This document shows, piece after piece, positions 1-10,195 of a stretch of 64,000 nucleotides of DNA; positions within the stretch are counted from its first letter, which is position 1, and the number at the start of each line of letters is the position of its first letter. Origin of the DNA: Heterodera schachtii (taxonomy: Eukaryota; Nematoda; Chromadorea; Rhabditida; Heteroderidae); assembly GCA_023374025.1 (NCBI GenBank), contig SIJG01000051.1, positions 836,494 to 900,493 of the forward strand, in the 5' to 3' direction. Position numbers and translations under genes: made by a program. The notes under the pieces were generated by a model. The model was not told the DNA's origin and searched no databases. It saw only the letters and a program-made list of their open reading frames with translations.

Positions 1-465
1 AAAATGAATGCTTCAAGCATTCTCCCCCTCCGCTTGTAGAAATTTAGTTTAAAAAAGTCAATCTAATTTTTAATTTAAAAAAAAATCATCAAAACACTCA
101 ACATCGCTGGTTTTATTAATATTAGGGAAAAAGCATTGATTGAACTCTGATTCCAAATATTGGACCTGCTGGACATGGGTATTTCTGGAAAAATCCAAGA
201 AAATCCAGGTCTTGGAAAAATCCAGGTTACTAAAAAAATATAAATTGGACAGTGTTGATATAAAATTTTCTATTTTTTTTTTGCATTTAAATGGTATAGG
301 TAATTAAAATTTGAGGAAATTGCCATTAAAAATATTTACACAATATATTCCCACCAAAATTTCTGTGAGGTTATTTTTACAAGTTTGCTTGAGCAATCTT
401 CTCTTAGCCCATATAATCGAGATGCTAATTAGTACGTTTATCCAATTACGATGCCAATTTGTATA
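1..465. other. AT-rich stretch, no gene seen
   Basis: This stretch is AT-rich and holds no supported gene. A stem of the form GGAAAAATCCAGG is repeated near 185-225. The opening words (tgcttcaagcattctcc, cctccgcttgtag) recur near 20965-20990 and, in part, near 26565, so this is part of a dispersed repeat that flanks family copies elsewhere. Confidence 0.5.
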
Positions 466-965
466 AAAAATTGGCACAATTCGCCAAATTTTTCAGCGAA
501 AGGCCAAAGGACGAAAAAAAGGAATGAAGAATTGTTTTGTTTTTTGTTTGTACTTTTTTGACATTTGCTTTTCACGTCTATGTACAAAATCGGGTTCAAA
601 TTTAAAAATTTTTTCAATCCCTGAAAGTCTAAACAGCTATAAATAAGCGACAAAAAGTGATTGTGTCTGATAATTTGAAAATCAGTAAATTTTTTGAAAA
701 AACCATCATAATTCAAACAGGAGAATTAATGCTCCTAATCAATTATAAAATGTGTTTTCATAATTTTAATGCTGCTTTGGCAATCAAGACTTGAAAAAAT
801 TTTAGTTTGAATTTGATTTTGGATATAGGCGCAATGTCTGGAGCTCAAATGTCCGAGACGTAATGTCCGTGGCGCAATGTCTGGGCACGCGTGAAAAAAG
901 CTTTCGAGCTGTAAAATGATGAAAAGTTGAAAAGCAAATGTCAAAAAAGTTCATACAAAAAATAA
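466..965. mobile_element. Foldback element with TTGCGCC-type ends, copy 1
   Basis: The left arm (about 466-575, with the words gccaaaggacg and gaatgaagaattg) has its inverse at the right (about 880-960, where gcttttcaacttttcatc reads on the minus strand). The interior ends in sub-repeats of the type GGCGCAATGTCTGG and CAAATGTCCGAGACG. The same interior recurs at 9860-10190 and 11620-11945, and the left arm alone recurs near 4330, 11450, 34240 and 48850. No transposase is encoded. It is a non-autonomous element, and the TIR style suggests mobilisation by a MULE. Confidence 0.55.
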
Positions 966-1190
966 ACATGATCAGATTACTCCTTCATGGCGATCTGAAC
1001 ACCCCAAAAGATACTGAAAGTCGGGAAAATTTTAGAAAAAATTCTTAGGGGGTTGGGAAAATTTTCTGAAAATTTTGATTAGGCCTGTCATTTTAAATTT
1101 AAATGACGGAGAGAAAAAATAGGGTTTTGAGCAGTTTTTGCGCCAAAAATGGGCTATTTTTTTTTTGGCATTTTGGGGTCATAAGTTCAA
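966..1190. other. AT-rich intergenic DNA
   Basis: Nothing recognisable beyond homopolymer-rich DNA. It separates the foldback element from a tRNA-like/GGCGCC repeat. Confidence 0.4.
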
Positions 1191-1199
1191 AAATACGGT

Positions 1200-1425
1200 A
1201 AAATGTGGGTCCGTCTGCCGGTGGTGCCGACAGGCGCCGCCGGGAAAAATTTTGAAATTTTGAGTGAATTTGTTAACAGATTTTGTCCAAAATATGTCCA
1301 ATTATTGATTAATTTATTGGTCTATGGACGTTTTAAAAAATAAAGAAAAATAATTTTAAATGTTAGGAAATTTCTTGTTAATTAAATTTCAATTAAAATT
1401 ATCAAAACAAAATATAAAAATTGTC
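1200..1425 (-). repeat. GGCGCC-hairpin repeat body
   Basis: A GC-rich hairpin (GGTGCCGACAGGCGCC, about 1219-1240) is followed by AAATTTTGAAATTTTGAG and TTTGTTAACAGA. The same order (hairpin, AAAATTTT, GTTAACA) occurs at 9100-9165 and, more diverged, at 19700, 22480, 37390, 38300 and 54860. In two places (here and at 9216-9292) a tRNA-like sequence on the minus strand abuts the body, as in a tRNA-derived SINE. Confidence 0.45.
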
Positions 1426-1497
1426 CTATCCCAATGGGGAATTGAACCCAAGGGACAGACAACGAAAGACAGAAGGCTTAACCACCAGACTACATAT
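1426..1497 (-). tRNA. tRNA-like sequence, degenerate
   Basis: On the minus strand there is an A-box-like TAGTCTGGTGG and a B-box-like GGTTCAATTCC at tRNA spacing. The acceptor and T stems do not pair well, so this is a tRNA-derived repeat head or pseudogene, not a functional tRNA. The GGCGCC repeat body lies directly downstream on the same strand. Confidence 0.4.
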
Positions 1498-1559
1498 ATA
1501 TGTTACTTCCTAAACAGAAAATATTCTATTTATTATTTTTTTTTTCAAAAAATTTCTTC

Positions 1560-1945
1560 ACACCACTTTCCTATTTTCGTCACGGATCAAAATCACGGAA
1601 AAATTGAAAAAATCCGTGACCCGTAATCCGAGATCACGGCACCCCAAAACCCCGTGATTTCCGTGATCCGTGATCACGGCCAGCCCTGCTCACCATCGAC
1701 AGTAACCGTATTTATTATTATTTTTTATAATTTAGCCCAATTATTATTTAATTTTTTTTTTTGAATTTTTAGTGTATTTTAATCGAATTTAAATTTTATC
1801 CGCATTATTTTAAACATGTCTAAGAAGTGAAATCCCATTGAATTTGGTCAATTTTTAACTGTTCTCCTTCACTTGGCAATCCAACTGCTGATGAAGTTGC
1901 GCATTTCTCAAATCCGCCAAAATGGGTTTGAAAACAAAAAATGGG
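1560..1945. repeat. CACGG repeats plus dispersed repeat R2
   Basis: Bases 1577-1690 are built from short CACGGATCACGG-like words and end in CCAGCCCTG, which would suit one end of a hAT-like element whose other end I cannot find. From 1690 to about 1900 lies a dispersed repeat recognisable by CGACAGTAACCG, TTTTAGTGTATTTTA and GAAATCCCATTGA. It recurs at 8195-8335, 13040-13215, 24850-25090, 29310-29420 and, inverted, at 43040-43190 and 55890-56050. Confidence 0.45.
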
Positions 1946-2452
1946 TAATTGAACAGAAGAAACGGGAAATAATAAGAAAATATTATAAAATAAAAGAAAA
2001 AAATAAAGCAAAAAGAAAGAAAATACCAAAGAAAAGAATGGAATAAAATTGAAACAAAAATAGGAAGAAAATTGGGGACAAATCGTAAATATATTAATAA
2101 TTGGATTAAAGAATTTGGTCTCCAAAAAAATAAAAGTCATAAATCAAAAAGTGATGAAGAATTGAAAATGGCAAATGAATTTAAACAAAAAGGAAAATAT
2201 ACAAAAAAAGAATGGAATAAAAATTATACCGAAATTTGCAAGAAAATCGGAGTAAGTTATGAAACAATTATGAAATGGAAGAAACAATTTGGCATTAGCA
2301 GTAAATTAACAAAGAAAGAAAAAATGGAAAAAATGAAAATTTATTGGCAAATTAAAAAAGAAAATCCAAAAATAAGTGACAAAGAAATTGCCGAAATGAT
2401 AAATACTTCGGCACAGAACATTCGCAGATGGAAAGCCAAATTTGGAGAATAA
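1946..2452 (+). pseudogene. Triple-HTH secreted family, 5'-truncated copy
   Basis: Homology to the family starts abruptly at EQKKREI, so the signal peptide and the KSFDEIFGEKW block are missing; repeat R2 sits immediately upstream. Module 1 is disrupted by a frameshift near 2035. From 2072 a frame of 126 residues is open through the end of module 1, module 2 and module 3, finishing at FGE and a TAA. Part of the linker (IVQKFIEM) is also deleted, joining KSDEELK to MANEFKQ. With no start region this is a pseudogene. It is the leftmost member of the cluster. Confidence 0.75.
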
Positions 2453-3287
2453 AATTTTCAATTTTAGAAGACAATTGAATTCTATGAAAACATTTTCTAG
2501 CAAATTTTCCATAAATTTCATACATTAATAAATTTTATTTTTATTTTTTAAATTTCGTAAAAAAATTTAGGGTAAAAATTGAGCTTTTCTCTTCAAAAAT
2601 TCATCATTCGATTACTCTAGTCTAGTAAAAATTCAAAATTTTTCTGGTCCCATTTTGGGTCGTTCTTTATGCTTTGAATTTTCACAAAAACACATTTGCA
2701 AATTAATTTCCGTAAAAATTTTTATTTAAACCATTTTTATCGTGTAGAAGAGCATAAAGAGCATAATCAATTTACTATTGTAAATATTCGGCTTTTTTTT
2801 GGATACGGCACCCAAAAATGATCAGAAAAAAATTGATCAAATGAAAAACCCAGCCAAATTTGGTTAATTTGACTTATTTTGTCGTGGGTTCGGGTCCGCT
2901 CGACAGATGATGAATTATTTTTTTTGAATTTTTTTCACAGTATTATTCCACCTAGCATATTTTTATTTCTGTTATTTTAATTTGTTTTATGATACTATTT
3001 GATAGAGAATTGTTTCCTGATCATTTTTTAAAAAAAGTTTATGACTCTTTCATTAGTTTTGGATTTTTTATGAATTTTTAAAAATTTGCATTTTCTTCGA
3101 TAGCTTTTTCCCTTTTTTGCAGATTTAATCCACCATGACTCTTCTTTAAGTGATCATAAAAAACTCACAAATTTTACATGGATAATTACCAAAAATTATG
3201 AAACAAAATAATTTTAAAAAATTTGTCAACAAAAGAAATTTTCTGTAAAATTTGCAAGCAAAATTTCCATAAAAATCAAATTGTCTT
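2453..3287. other. Non-coding, contains an inverted-repeat element fragment
   Basis: Bases 2763-3060 match one half of the inverted-repeat element at 24127-24534: the shared words are AAAAATGATCAG, AAAAATTGATCAAATGAAAA and TCGACAGATGATGAAT. The remainder is AT-rich flank of the family copies, including the 3' flank shared by many (ACAATTGAATT, AACATTT). Confidence 0.45.
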
Positions 3288-3962
3288 CTAAAATTGAAAA
3301 TTTTCTTCTCCAAATTTGGCTTTCCATCTGCAAATATTAAATGGATTAGTTTTTATCATTTCAGCAATTTCTTTGTCACTAATTTGCGGGTTTTCTCTTT
3401 TTATTTTCCAATAAATTTTCATTTTTTCCATTTTTTCTTTCTTCGTTATTCTTTTATGGCTAATGCCAAGTTGTTTCTTCCATTTTTCAATTATGAATCG
3501 GCTCACTCCGATTTTCTTGCAAATTTCGGCATAATTTTGGTCCCATTCTTTTTTGAATATTTTCCTTTTTGTTTATATTCATTGTTATTTCAATAAATTT
3601 TTGCACGATTTCCCATTTTTGTTCATCACTTTTTGATTTGTGACAGTTCTTTTTTTGGAGACCAAATTCTTTAGTCCATTTGTTAATATAATTATGATTT
3701 GTCCCCAAACTTTTCGCTATTTTTGTTTCAATTTTATTCCATTCTTTTTTTGAATATTTTCTTCCTTTTTGCTTAATTTTCTCTTTTATTTTATAATATT
3801 TTCTTATTATTTCCCGTTTCTTCTGTTCAATTTGCGCTTTTTCTTCCCATTTTCTCCAAATATTTCATCAAATGACTTTTGTTGCAATTTTTTATTTTTT
3901 AATTCATTTGAAGTAATTTGGGCAATTAAAATTAAAATCAAACAGAACAATAATAATTTCAT
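3288..3962 (-). pseudogene. Triple-HTH secreted family, frameshifted full-length copy
   Basis: The copy spans the whole gene, from a start codon at 3960-3962 with a type A' signal peptide (leucine-rich, followed by TSNELKNKK) to the common FGEENFQF end at 3288. It is broken just after KSFDEIFG by loss of one base in a T run near 3855. Two shorter open frames (3487-3708 and 3288-3506) carry modules 1-2 and 2-3. The breaks all fall in A/T homopolymers, so sequencing indels cannot be excluded, but more than one would be needed. Confidence 0.75.
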
Positions 3963-4403
3963 TTTTACGATTTTTTCTCAAATATAAATTATTAATATTT
4001 ATTTAAATGACAAAATTATTTTAAAATTCAGTCGATTAAGAGTCTTTTTATTCATATGAAAAAATCACAACTCTCTTCTGATCTCCGCTGAAAAATTGAT
4101 TTGAAAAAAGAAAAAAAGATGATATATTCTTCCCTACTGACCATTTATTTAAAAGAATTTCTTTTTTTATTAAATAATTTATTTTTTTCTACTCTATTGA
4201 TTAATAAAAAAAAAGGAAAATAATTAATTTTTTTTTTTTTGGAAAATATGTAAAATGAAAATCCAAAAGTATCTGAATAAAATATTTACAGGTTTTAAAA
4301 TAGCCAATCAGGAAATTGAAACAGTTGCAAATTTGTAGCAAAAAAAAAATCGCACAATTCGCCAAATTTTCCAGCGAATGCCAAAGGACAAAAAAAGGGG
4401 AGT
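3963..4403. other. Conserved 5' flank of the minus-strand copy, then repeat
   Basis: Bases 3963-4200 are the upstream flank shared by type A copies, including TTCATATGAAAAAATCACAACTCTC and TACTGACCATTTATTTAAAAG in inverted sense. From about 4310 the repeat with gccaaaggac begins; it is interrupted at 4404 by the TA foldback element. Confidence 0.45.
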
Positions 4404-4405
4404 TA

Positions 4406-5325
4406 CTATAGTCTACCACCCACAAAAAAAATGAATAAAATTGATACCATTCGTTCTCTCGTGGCCTGTAATGCTCAGGAAAAATACTCCTGAGGTGCGG
4501 AAATGACAAAAAACCGGTTTTTGAACCGGTTAAAAATTCGAAAAATTGAGTGAAAATGGGGGCTCCTGATCCTTTAAAACGGTCAAATTCGGACAAATTT
4601 GGTATCATTCGAAAGCTCTTGATAAGCTAAGTCTAAAAAACAAGGAATTAATTCGAACCAACGCATGTTATGGGTCCAAAATCGTTAAAACTATTAAGCC
4701 AGTAGTCAGAAAATGGTAAAAGAACGTCAAATATAAAAGTCTAATTTAGCTTATTGCGCTAAAAAACCGCCGCACACTCGACTACGGCGTCCAGTAGGTG
4801 GGGCGAGACTACGGGCTACGGAAGAAGTCCGCGCGTGATCCGCAGGCGGTTGACTGATTGGCGGGGGCCCTTCGGGCCCCCGCAGTCAACCGCCTGTGGC
4901 GCTCGTCAGACTTTTTCCTCCGCCCTCCGTCTCGCCCCACTACTTGCTCCGTCTTCGCATGCTCCCTTTTGCGAATTTTGCTTTTAAATTGTTACTTTCC
5001 GTTTATTATTTTTCGGTACTGAAATGTTTGTTTTCACTGGGACTCAGTTGTCCAGGTGCTCAGATGGCGTCGGTTCGACTTAATTCCTTGATTTTTAGAC
5101 TCAGCTCGTCAAGGGCTTTCGAATGATACTAAATTTGTCTGAATTTGACCGTTTTAAAGGGTCAGGAGCCCCCCTTTTCACTCAATTTTTCGAGTATTAA
5201 ACCGGTTCAAAAACCGGTTTTTTGTCATTTCCGCACTTCAGGAGTATTTTTCCTGAGCATTACAGGCCACGAGAGAACGAATGGTATCAATTTTATTCAT
5301 TTTTTTTGTGGGTGGTAGACTATAG
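4406..5325. mobile_element. Long-TIR foldback element with TA target duplication
   Basis: The ends are exact inverts beginning CTATAGTCTACCACCC and are each flanked by TA (4404-4405 and 5326-5327). The arms pair for most of about 260 bases (for example CGTTCTCTCGTGGCCTG and AACCGGTT). Homology continues patchily to a central GC-rich hairpin at about 4848-4905 whose core is GCGGGGGCCC-TT-CGGGCCCCCGC. The whole element is thus nearly one palindrome. It splits the repeat word gccaaaggac...gaatgaagaattg, which is intact at 505-535 and 11510-11545. No transposase is encoded. The TA duplication fits Tc1/mariner-type mobilisation. Confidence 0.85.
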
Positions 5326-5327
5326 TA

Positions 5328-5799
5328 CAGCCAAAAAAGGAATGAAGAATTGTTTTGTTTTTTGTTTGTACTTTTTTTGACATTTGCTTTTCATCTTTTC
5401 ACAATTCGAAAGCTTTTTTCATGCGTGTCCAGACTTGAGTCCGATTTTGGACATTGGCGCAAATGTCCGAGACGTATAAGCATAATCCTAGAAGCATGCT
5501 CCCCATTATACTGATTTTAGTTTTTAATTAATTTAATTAATATTTTTATATCGACTAAAAAGCTTAGGAGAAAACAAAAATTTTTGCGAAAATTTAAAAG
5601 ACAAAAATATGCAACAAATCAATACAAACAAAATTTTTGGAAAATTTATTAGCAATGTTTTCATAAAAATTCAATTGTAAGAAAAACTTTTACATAAAAT
5701 ATATTTTTTTTAAATATAAATACAAATTTTGATAAAAGAATTAGTCACAATTTTTCAAATAAAAATTTTACGGCAAATTTATCCAAATTTTTCTTTTAA
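5328..5799. other. Remainder of interrupted foldback repeat and AT-rich DNA
   Basis: Bases 5330-5490 continue the foldback repeat (gaatgaagaattg, gcgtgtccagac, GGACATTGGCGCAAATGTCCGAGACG). The rest is AT-rich with no gene. Words such as AAAAGCTTA and AACAAATCAAT match the 3' flanks of other family copies. Confidence 0.45.
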
Positions 5800-6497
5800 T
5801 CATTCATTGAAATCTTCCAAAATTTCTTCTCCAAATTGTTTCTTCCAATTTGAAATGCTTTTTCTATCAATTTTCAATGATTTTGCAATTTCCCTTTCAC
5901 TCTTTTTTGGGTTTTGTCTTTTATTTCCCAATAAATTTTCATTTTTTCAATTGTTTCTTTTTCCGTTATTCTTTTATTGCTAATCCCAAATTGTTTCTTC
6001 CAATTAATAATTGTTCCATAGCCAACTCCAATTTTTATACAAATTTCTGCATAATTTTGTTCCCATTCTTTTTTTGTATATTTTCTTTTCTGTTTATATT
6101 CATTTATCATTTCAAGAAAATTTTGGACAATTTCTAATTTTTGTTCATCACTTTTTGATTTGTGACTTTTATATATTTTTTGATTAAGCCCTAATTCTTT
6201 AATCCATTTTTGAATATATGTTTTATTTGTGCCCAATTTTTTCGTTATTTTCTCTTCAATTTTATTCCTTTCTTTTGTTGAATATTTTCTTCCTTTTTGC
6301 TTTATTTTCTCTTTTATTTTATAAAATTTTGCAATTATTTCCCGTTTCTTCTGTTCATTTTGCGCTTTTTCTTCTTTTTCTTCCCATTTTTCTCCAAATA
6401 TTTCATCAAATGACTTTTGTTGCAGTTTTTTCTCTTCTGATTCAATTTGACTAATTAGGGCAATTAGAATCAAACAGAATTATAGAAATAATTTCAT
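5800..6497 (-). pseudogene. Triple-HTH secreted family, stop in signal peptide
   Basis: The start at 6495-6497 is followed by MKLFL and then an in-frame TAA, which destroys the signal peptide. Downstream, 199 residues are open from an internal ATG: the KSFDEIFGEKWEEKEEK block, all of modules 1 and 2, and the start of module 3. A frameshift near 5900 displaces the end of module 3. In the other frame the end reads KIDRKSISNWKKQFGEEILE, so this copy carries a variant third module, shared in style with 27359 and 32060. Called a pseudogene unless translation starts internally. Confidence 0.75.
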
Positions 6498-7022
6498 TTT
6501 TCTGAAATTATATTCCTAAATATTAATTTATATATGTTTTTTAATAAATTCATGAATTTCAGGAAAAAATCTCCAATTTATAAAAAATGATGATTTCCTC
6601 CCTACTGATCAGATTTATTTAAAAGAAAAATTTTTAAATTAAATAATTTAATTTTTCTACTCTACTGATGAAAAATAGGAAAAAAAATAAATTTTCTGGA
6701 AAATAAGATGATATTAAAAAATTAGAAAATGATGAAATTAGTAATATTTTGAGAAAAAGAAGAAGAAAAACGAAATGAACAGAAAAAACGAAAAGAGAAA
6801 TAATTAAATAAATCTTTATTTTAATTTTATTCATTTAAAAATCAAAAAATTATATTTAACATAAAGATGCAATAAATATCATGTCGATTTAAAAAAAAGC
6901 ACTTTTTTGTCTAATATTTTTATTGAATATTTACGTATCATAAAAAAATATAAAATAGAGTTTGTTTTTATAAAACTTTTTGATAATTGACTTGGAATAA
7001 AAAGCAAAAATAAAAATTAAAA
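6498..7022. other. AT-rich non-coding flank
   Basis: The segment next to the gene keeps the CTACTGATCAGATTTATTTAAAAG word of the family 5' flank in inverted sense near 6600. The remainder is A/T-rich without a supported gene. Confidence 0.4.
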
Positions 7023-7923
7023 GGTGCTGCAACATTTGCGCCCCTTACATTTGCGCCCCGATTGTGAATAAGCCTTTCCCAAGGGCTAACGGGAGATTAA
7101 TATGATTGTTTGTTTATTCAATCCAATATAATTCCTTTCGTTGTCAGACGAAATGAAATTGCGTGGAAATGTCATAACCAATGCTGTTCATTGCGATCTT
7201 CGGATCTTGCTCGTCAAAACGGACAACCAAGTCTCGAATTGCTCGGTCGTTTTCAAGATATTTTTTAGAACGAGATACTTCAGATATAGGCCTAGTTGGA
7301 TCAAGTTCATGTGATCTCATCCGATTTTGTTGGTACTCATCTTCATTTTTGATTCGACTAATAAACCTTTAATTGTTTTTCTGTTTTGGTATTTTCATGT
7401 TACGTTGCCAAAGGTGGATTAGGAGCCGAAAATCGTTTGTTGAAGATGGAGTAAAAGCCTTCCAGGCCATTATTAGTGCGTCCTATATTATCAAGGACAG
7501 AATCATGCATATTCCATGTTTCTGGCACAAATAAAGCAGGTCGTCGATTTCCATTTCCATCAACACGGAAGAGATAAATTTTTAATATTACAGTTAAATA
7601 TTAGTTTTTTTAATATATTTTTTAGGTGTAAGATTTTTTATTTTATTTTAAAAGAATTTAAAAATTGATCATATTTATTTCTTTAAAAAGCAAAAACAAT
7701 GGCGACCCAAAAAGTGAAAAATTCAAAGGCGGATCTTGGGCTTTTGACTTTATGCGGTCAAAGGAAAAGGAAAACAAGAGTTCTTTGGATGTGCATGATG
7801 ATTTTTTGATAAAAGCACGCCCCTTAGCCCTTGCGAAAGGCAATTTCATGAGTAAATTTTTTATTCATAATCGGGGCGCAAATATTCGGGGCGCAAATGT
7901 AGGGGCGCAAATGTTCCGTCACC
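7023..7923 (-). mobile_element. MULE-type DNA transposon remnant
   Basis: Inverted ends read GGTGCTGCAACATTTGCGCC at the left and, inverted, GGTGACGGAACATTTGCGCC at the right, each followed by further TTTGCGCCCC repeats. An 8-bp direct repeat AATTAAAA flanks the element (7015-7022 and 7924-7931), possibly 9 bp. Between the ends lies a degraded C-terminal piece of a Mutator-like transposase on the minus strand. The element is about 0.9 kb, so most of the transposase is deleted. Confidence 0.7.
7141..7580 (-). pseudogene. MULE transposase, C-terminal remnant
   Basis: The minus strand reads FRVDGNGNRRPALFVPETW, then NMHDSVLDNIGRTNNGLEGF. The pattern RRPALF..ETWN...R.NN..EGFH is the C-terminal signature of nematode MULE (FLYWCH-associated) transposases as I know the family. 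A TAA interrupts after PPLAT near 7405. A second frame then gives FISRIKNEDEYQQNRMR and a lysine/arginine-rich tail ending at 7150. The catalytic DDE core is absent. Confidence 0.6.
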
Positions 7924-7945
7924 AATTAAAAAAATTAATTTGCAT

Positions 7946-8016
7946 GTAGGGGACACGAACCTGGGGCTTAAAAAACGATGACTAGCGCACTACCGCTACA
8001 CCATTGGACACCACTC
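7946..8016 (-). tRNA. tRNA-like sequence, degenerate
   Basis: On the minus strand an A-box-like TGGTGTAGCGGTAG and a B-box-like GGTTCGTGTCC occur at tRNA spacing. The T stem does not pair beyond two bases, so it is probably a tRNA-derived repeat head or pseudogene. It lies just outside the right end of the MULE. Confidence 0.4.
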
Positions 8017-8020
8017 GAGA

Positions 8021-8499
8021 GAATGAATGTTTATTTGATTTGTTTATTTACTAAAAAAGTTTGGCACGTCATAACTCGGCACTTGTGCTTATTTGGCAGA
8101 AAATAAAAACATTTTTCTTAAGATTCAATGGGCGCTCTATCCACCCATCAAATTTCATTCGAAAATCCCACGGACACCTGGGGACCTTCCTTTGTTAGCC
8201 TAATTATTTTTTGATTTCTTTTATTTTGAATTTTTTGTGTGTTTTAGTCGAATTTTAAATTTTATCCGCATGATTGTTAAATTTCGAATATCTGAAATCC
8301 CATTGATTTTGCCCAATTTTGAACTATCCTCCTGGAAAGTTTTTGAAAAACAGTAATTTATAATAAAATTGAAAAATGCTACAAGATTTTTGATTTCTTG
8401 AAATTTTCTTATAAAAAAAAATTAATTCATAGTCAAGCTCAAGACCGAAAATTTCGCGAGAAATTACTTTCCGTATTAATTTTTTATAATGGTCCCTGT
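8021..8499. repeat. Dispersed repeats R2 and the GGTCCCT repeat
   Basis: Bases 8195-8340 are a copy of R2 (TGTGTTTTAGTCGAATTT, ATCCGCATGATTGTTAAA). Bases 8440-8499 are a repeat word (CAAGACCGAAAATTTCGCG, then GGTCCCTGT) that recurs at 31500-31590 without interruption. The hAT-like element starting at 8500 is inserted in it. Confidence 0.5.
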
Positions 8500-9577
8500 C
8501 AGGGCTGCACGAAAACTTTAAAAAAAATTTTCGTATACGAAAACGAAACGAAAAAGGGCATTCGGTACGAAAACGAAACACGAAACGAAAAAGAAAATTT
8601 TGAAAACCGAAAACGAAAACGAAACGAAAAAATTTTGGCGGACGAAAACGAAACACGAAAACGAAAAAATAACCGTTTTCGTACGAAACGAAACGAAAAA
8701 ACCGAAAATTTTTTGAACTTATTTCAATCATAATTAAGAAACATGAAACTTTAAAATTTAATCCTCTAACTGAAATAATTGAGATCCTAGTAGGTGGAAA
8801 GGCAGATATGGCTCTAGTACAGGGATGTGTGATTGAGAAAATAAGATTTCAATGTCAAAAATAAGAAATTTTGCAAAAAAATTGCTTCAACACTTTTGTT
8901 TATACAATTTGTTCGATTAAAAATGCACATTATATTTTTCACCTCCCATTATCCATTTTAAACAATTTTGGGAAAGAAATTATCAAATCCTATATTCAAT
9001 GTAAACGGGATTGAAAACAGATTTTTTTTACATTTTTTGCGGCGCATTTTTCCAAAAAACTTTGGGGAACTGCGCTTAGGGGAGGGGGGGGGGGGGGGGG
9101 GGTCCAGCGGTGCCGATAGGCGCCGCTGGGGAAAATTTTGAAAATTTAAATGCAATTTGTTAACAGACTTAGTAATTAAAATAGTAAATTAAATGAAAAA
9201 AATCGGTTAAAACTAAGTGCGAGCAGATGGATTCGAACACATAATAAAACCACGACAAAAACCCGAAGTTTGCACAACTAAACTACAATCTTCAATAAAA
9301 TGACTTATTTTTTCTTCCCAAAAAAGTCATTCTTAAGGGTGTAAATATTTTCGTCTTTTTCGTAAAATTTTGCTCTGACGAAAACGAAAACGAAACGAAA
9401 ATCCATAATTTTAAAAACCGAAAACGAAACACGAAACGAAAAACAAAATTTTGAAAACCGAAACCGAAAACGAAACGAAAATTTTTTGAGGGACGAAAAC
9501 GAAACACGAAAACGAAACTCAAAAAGTGCCGAAAAAAGGGACGACACGAAAACGACACGAAATTTCGTGCAGCCCTG
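8500..9577. mobile_element. hAT-like element with 8-bp target duplication
   Basis: The ends are CAGGGCTGCACGAAA (8500) and its exact inverse TTTCGTGCAGCCCTG (ending 9577). The 8-bp sequence GTCCCTGT flanks both sides (8492-8499 and 9578-9585). CAGGG ends with an 8-bp duplication are typical of hAT elements. Both termini carry tandem (ACGAAA)n-like arrays (8545-8705 and 9378-9560) in opposite orientation. The middle holds a 19-base G run (9084-9102), a GGCGCC hairpin repeat and a tRNA-like sequence, so other repeats have nested inside. No transposase frame is visible. Confidence 0.85.
9216..9292 (-). tRNA. tRNA-like sequence, degenerate
   Basis: On the minus strand the A-box-like TGTAGTTTAGTTGTGCAA and the B-box-like TGTTCGAATCC are at tRNA spacing. 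The GGCGCC hairpin body lies directly downstream on the same strand (9060-9170), the same arrangement as at 1200-1497. It is probably a tRNA-derived SINE rather than a working tRNA. Confidence 0.4.
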
Positions 9578-10195
9578 GTCCCTGTCCCTAAAAAGGACAC
9601 AGCAAAAGCCGGGACCGGCGCTCTTTCTTAGGCAAGGCATTTTTGCCTAATTACGGTGCCAATTTGTATCAAAAATTGGCACAATTTGCCACATTTTTCA
9701 GCGAAGGCCTTCTGCTCTTTGAATTATTTTGGGTTTTTCAAAAATTTACCTAAACACATTATTGTGTCTGATAATTTGATGATCAATAAATTTTTAAAAC
9801 AGCAGAATTAATGCTTCTAATCAATTATAAGACAATGTTTTCATAATTAATGCCGTTTTCATGCGTGTCCAGACATTTGCGCACGGACATTGCGCCCCGG
9901 ACATTACGCCCCAAACATTTGCGTCTATGTCCTAAATCGGTTCAAACTTAAAATTTATTAAATCCCTGAAAGTCTAAACAGCTATAAATAAGTGACAAAA
10001 AGTGATTGGGTCTGATAATTTGATAATCAATAAATTTTTGAAAAAACCAGAATTAATGCTCCTAATCAATTAAAAGACAATGTTTTAATAATTAATGCTG
10101 TTTAAGCAACTAAGACTTAAAAAATTTTAGTTTGAATCCGATTTTGGACATTGGCGCAAATGTCTGGGGCTCAAATGTCCGAGACGTAAATAGTA
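9578..10195. mobile_element. GGTCCCT repeat end and foldback element copy 2
   Basis: After the hAT target duplication, the interrupted repeat continues (CCCTAAAAAGGACACAGC). From about 9862 to 10190 lies the interior of the foldback family: ATTTGCGCACGGACATTGCG and CGGACATTACGCCCC at the left, GGACATTGGCGCAAATGTC and GTCCGAGACGTAA at the right. The copy at 11617-11945 is almost identical and in the same orientation, part of a duplicated block of about 0.8 kb (9860-10670 and 11617-12428). Confidence 0.55.

Noticed and set aside
4201..4608. A 135-codon minus-strand frame
   Set aside because: It crosses the left arm of the TA foldback element and its border, so it is not a gene.
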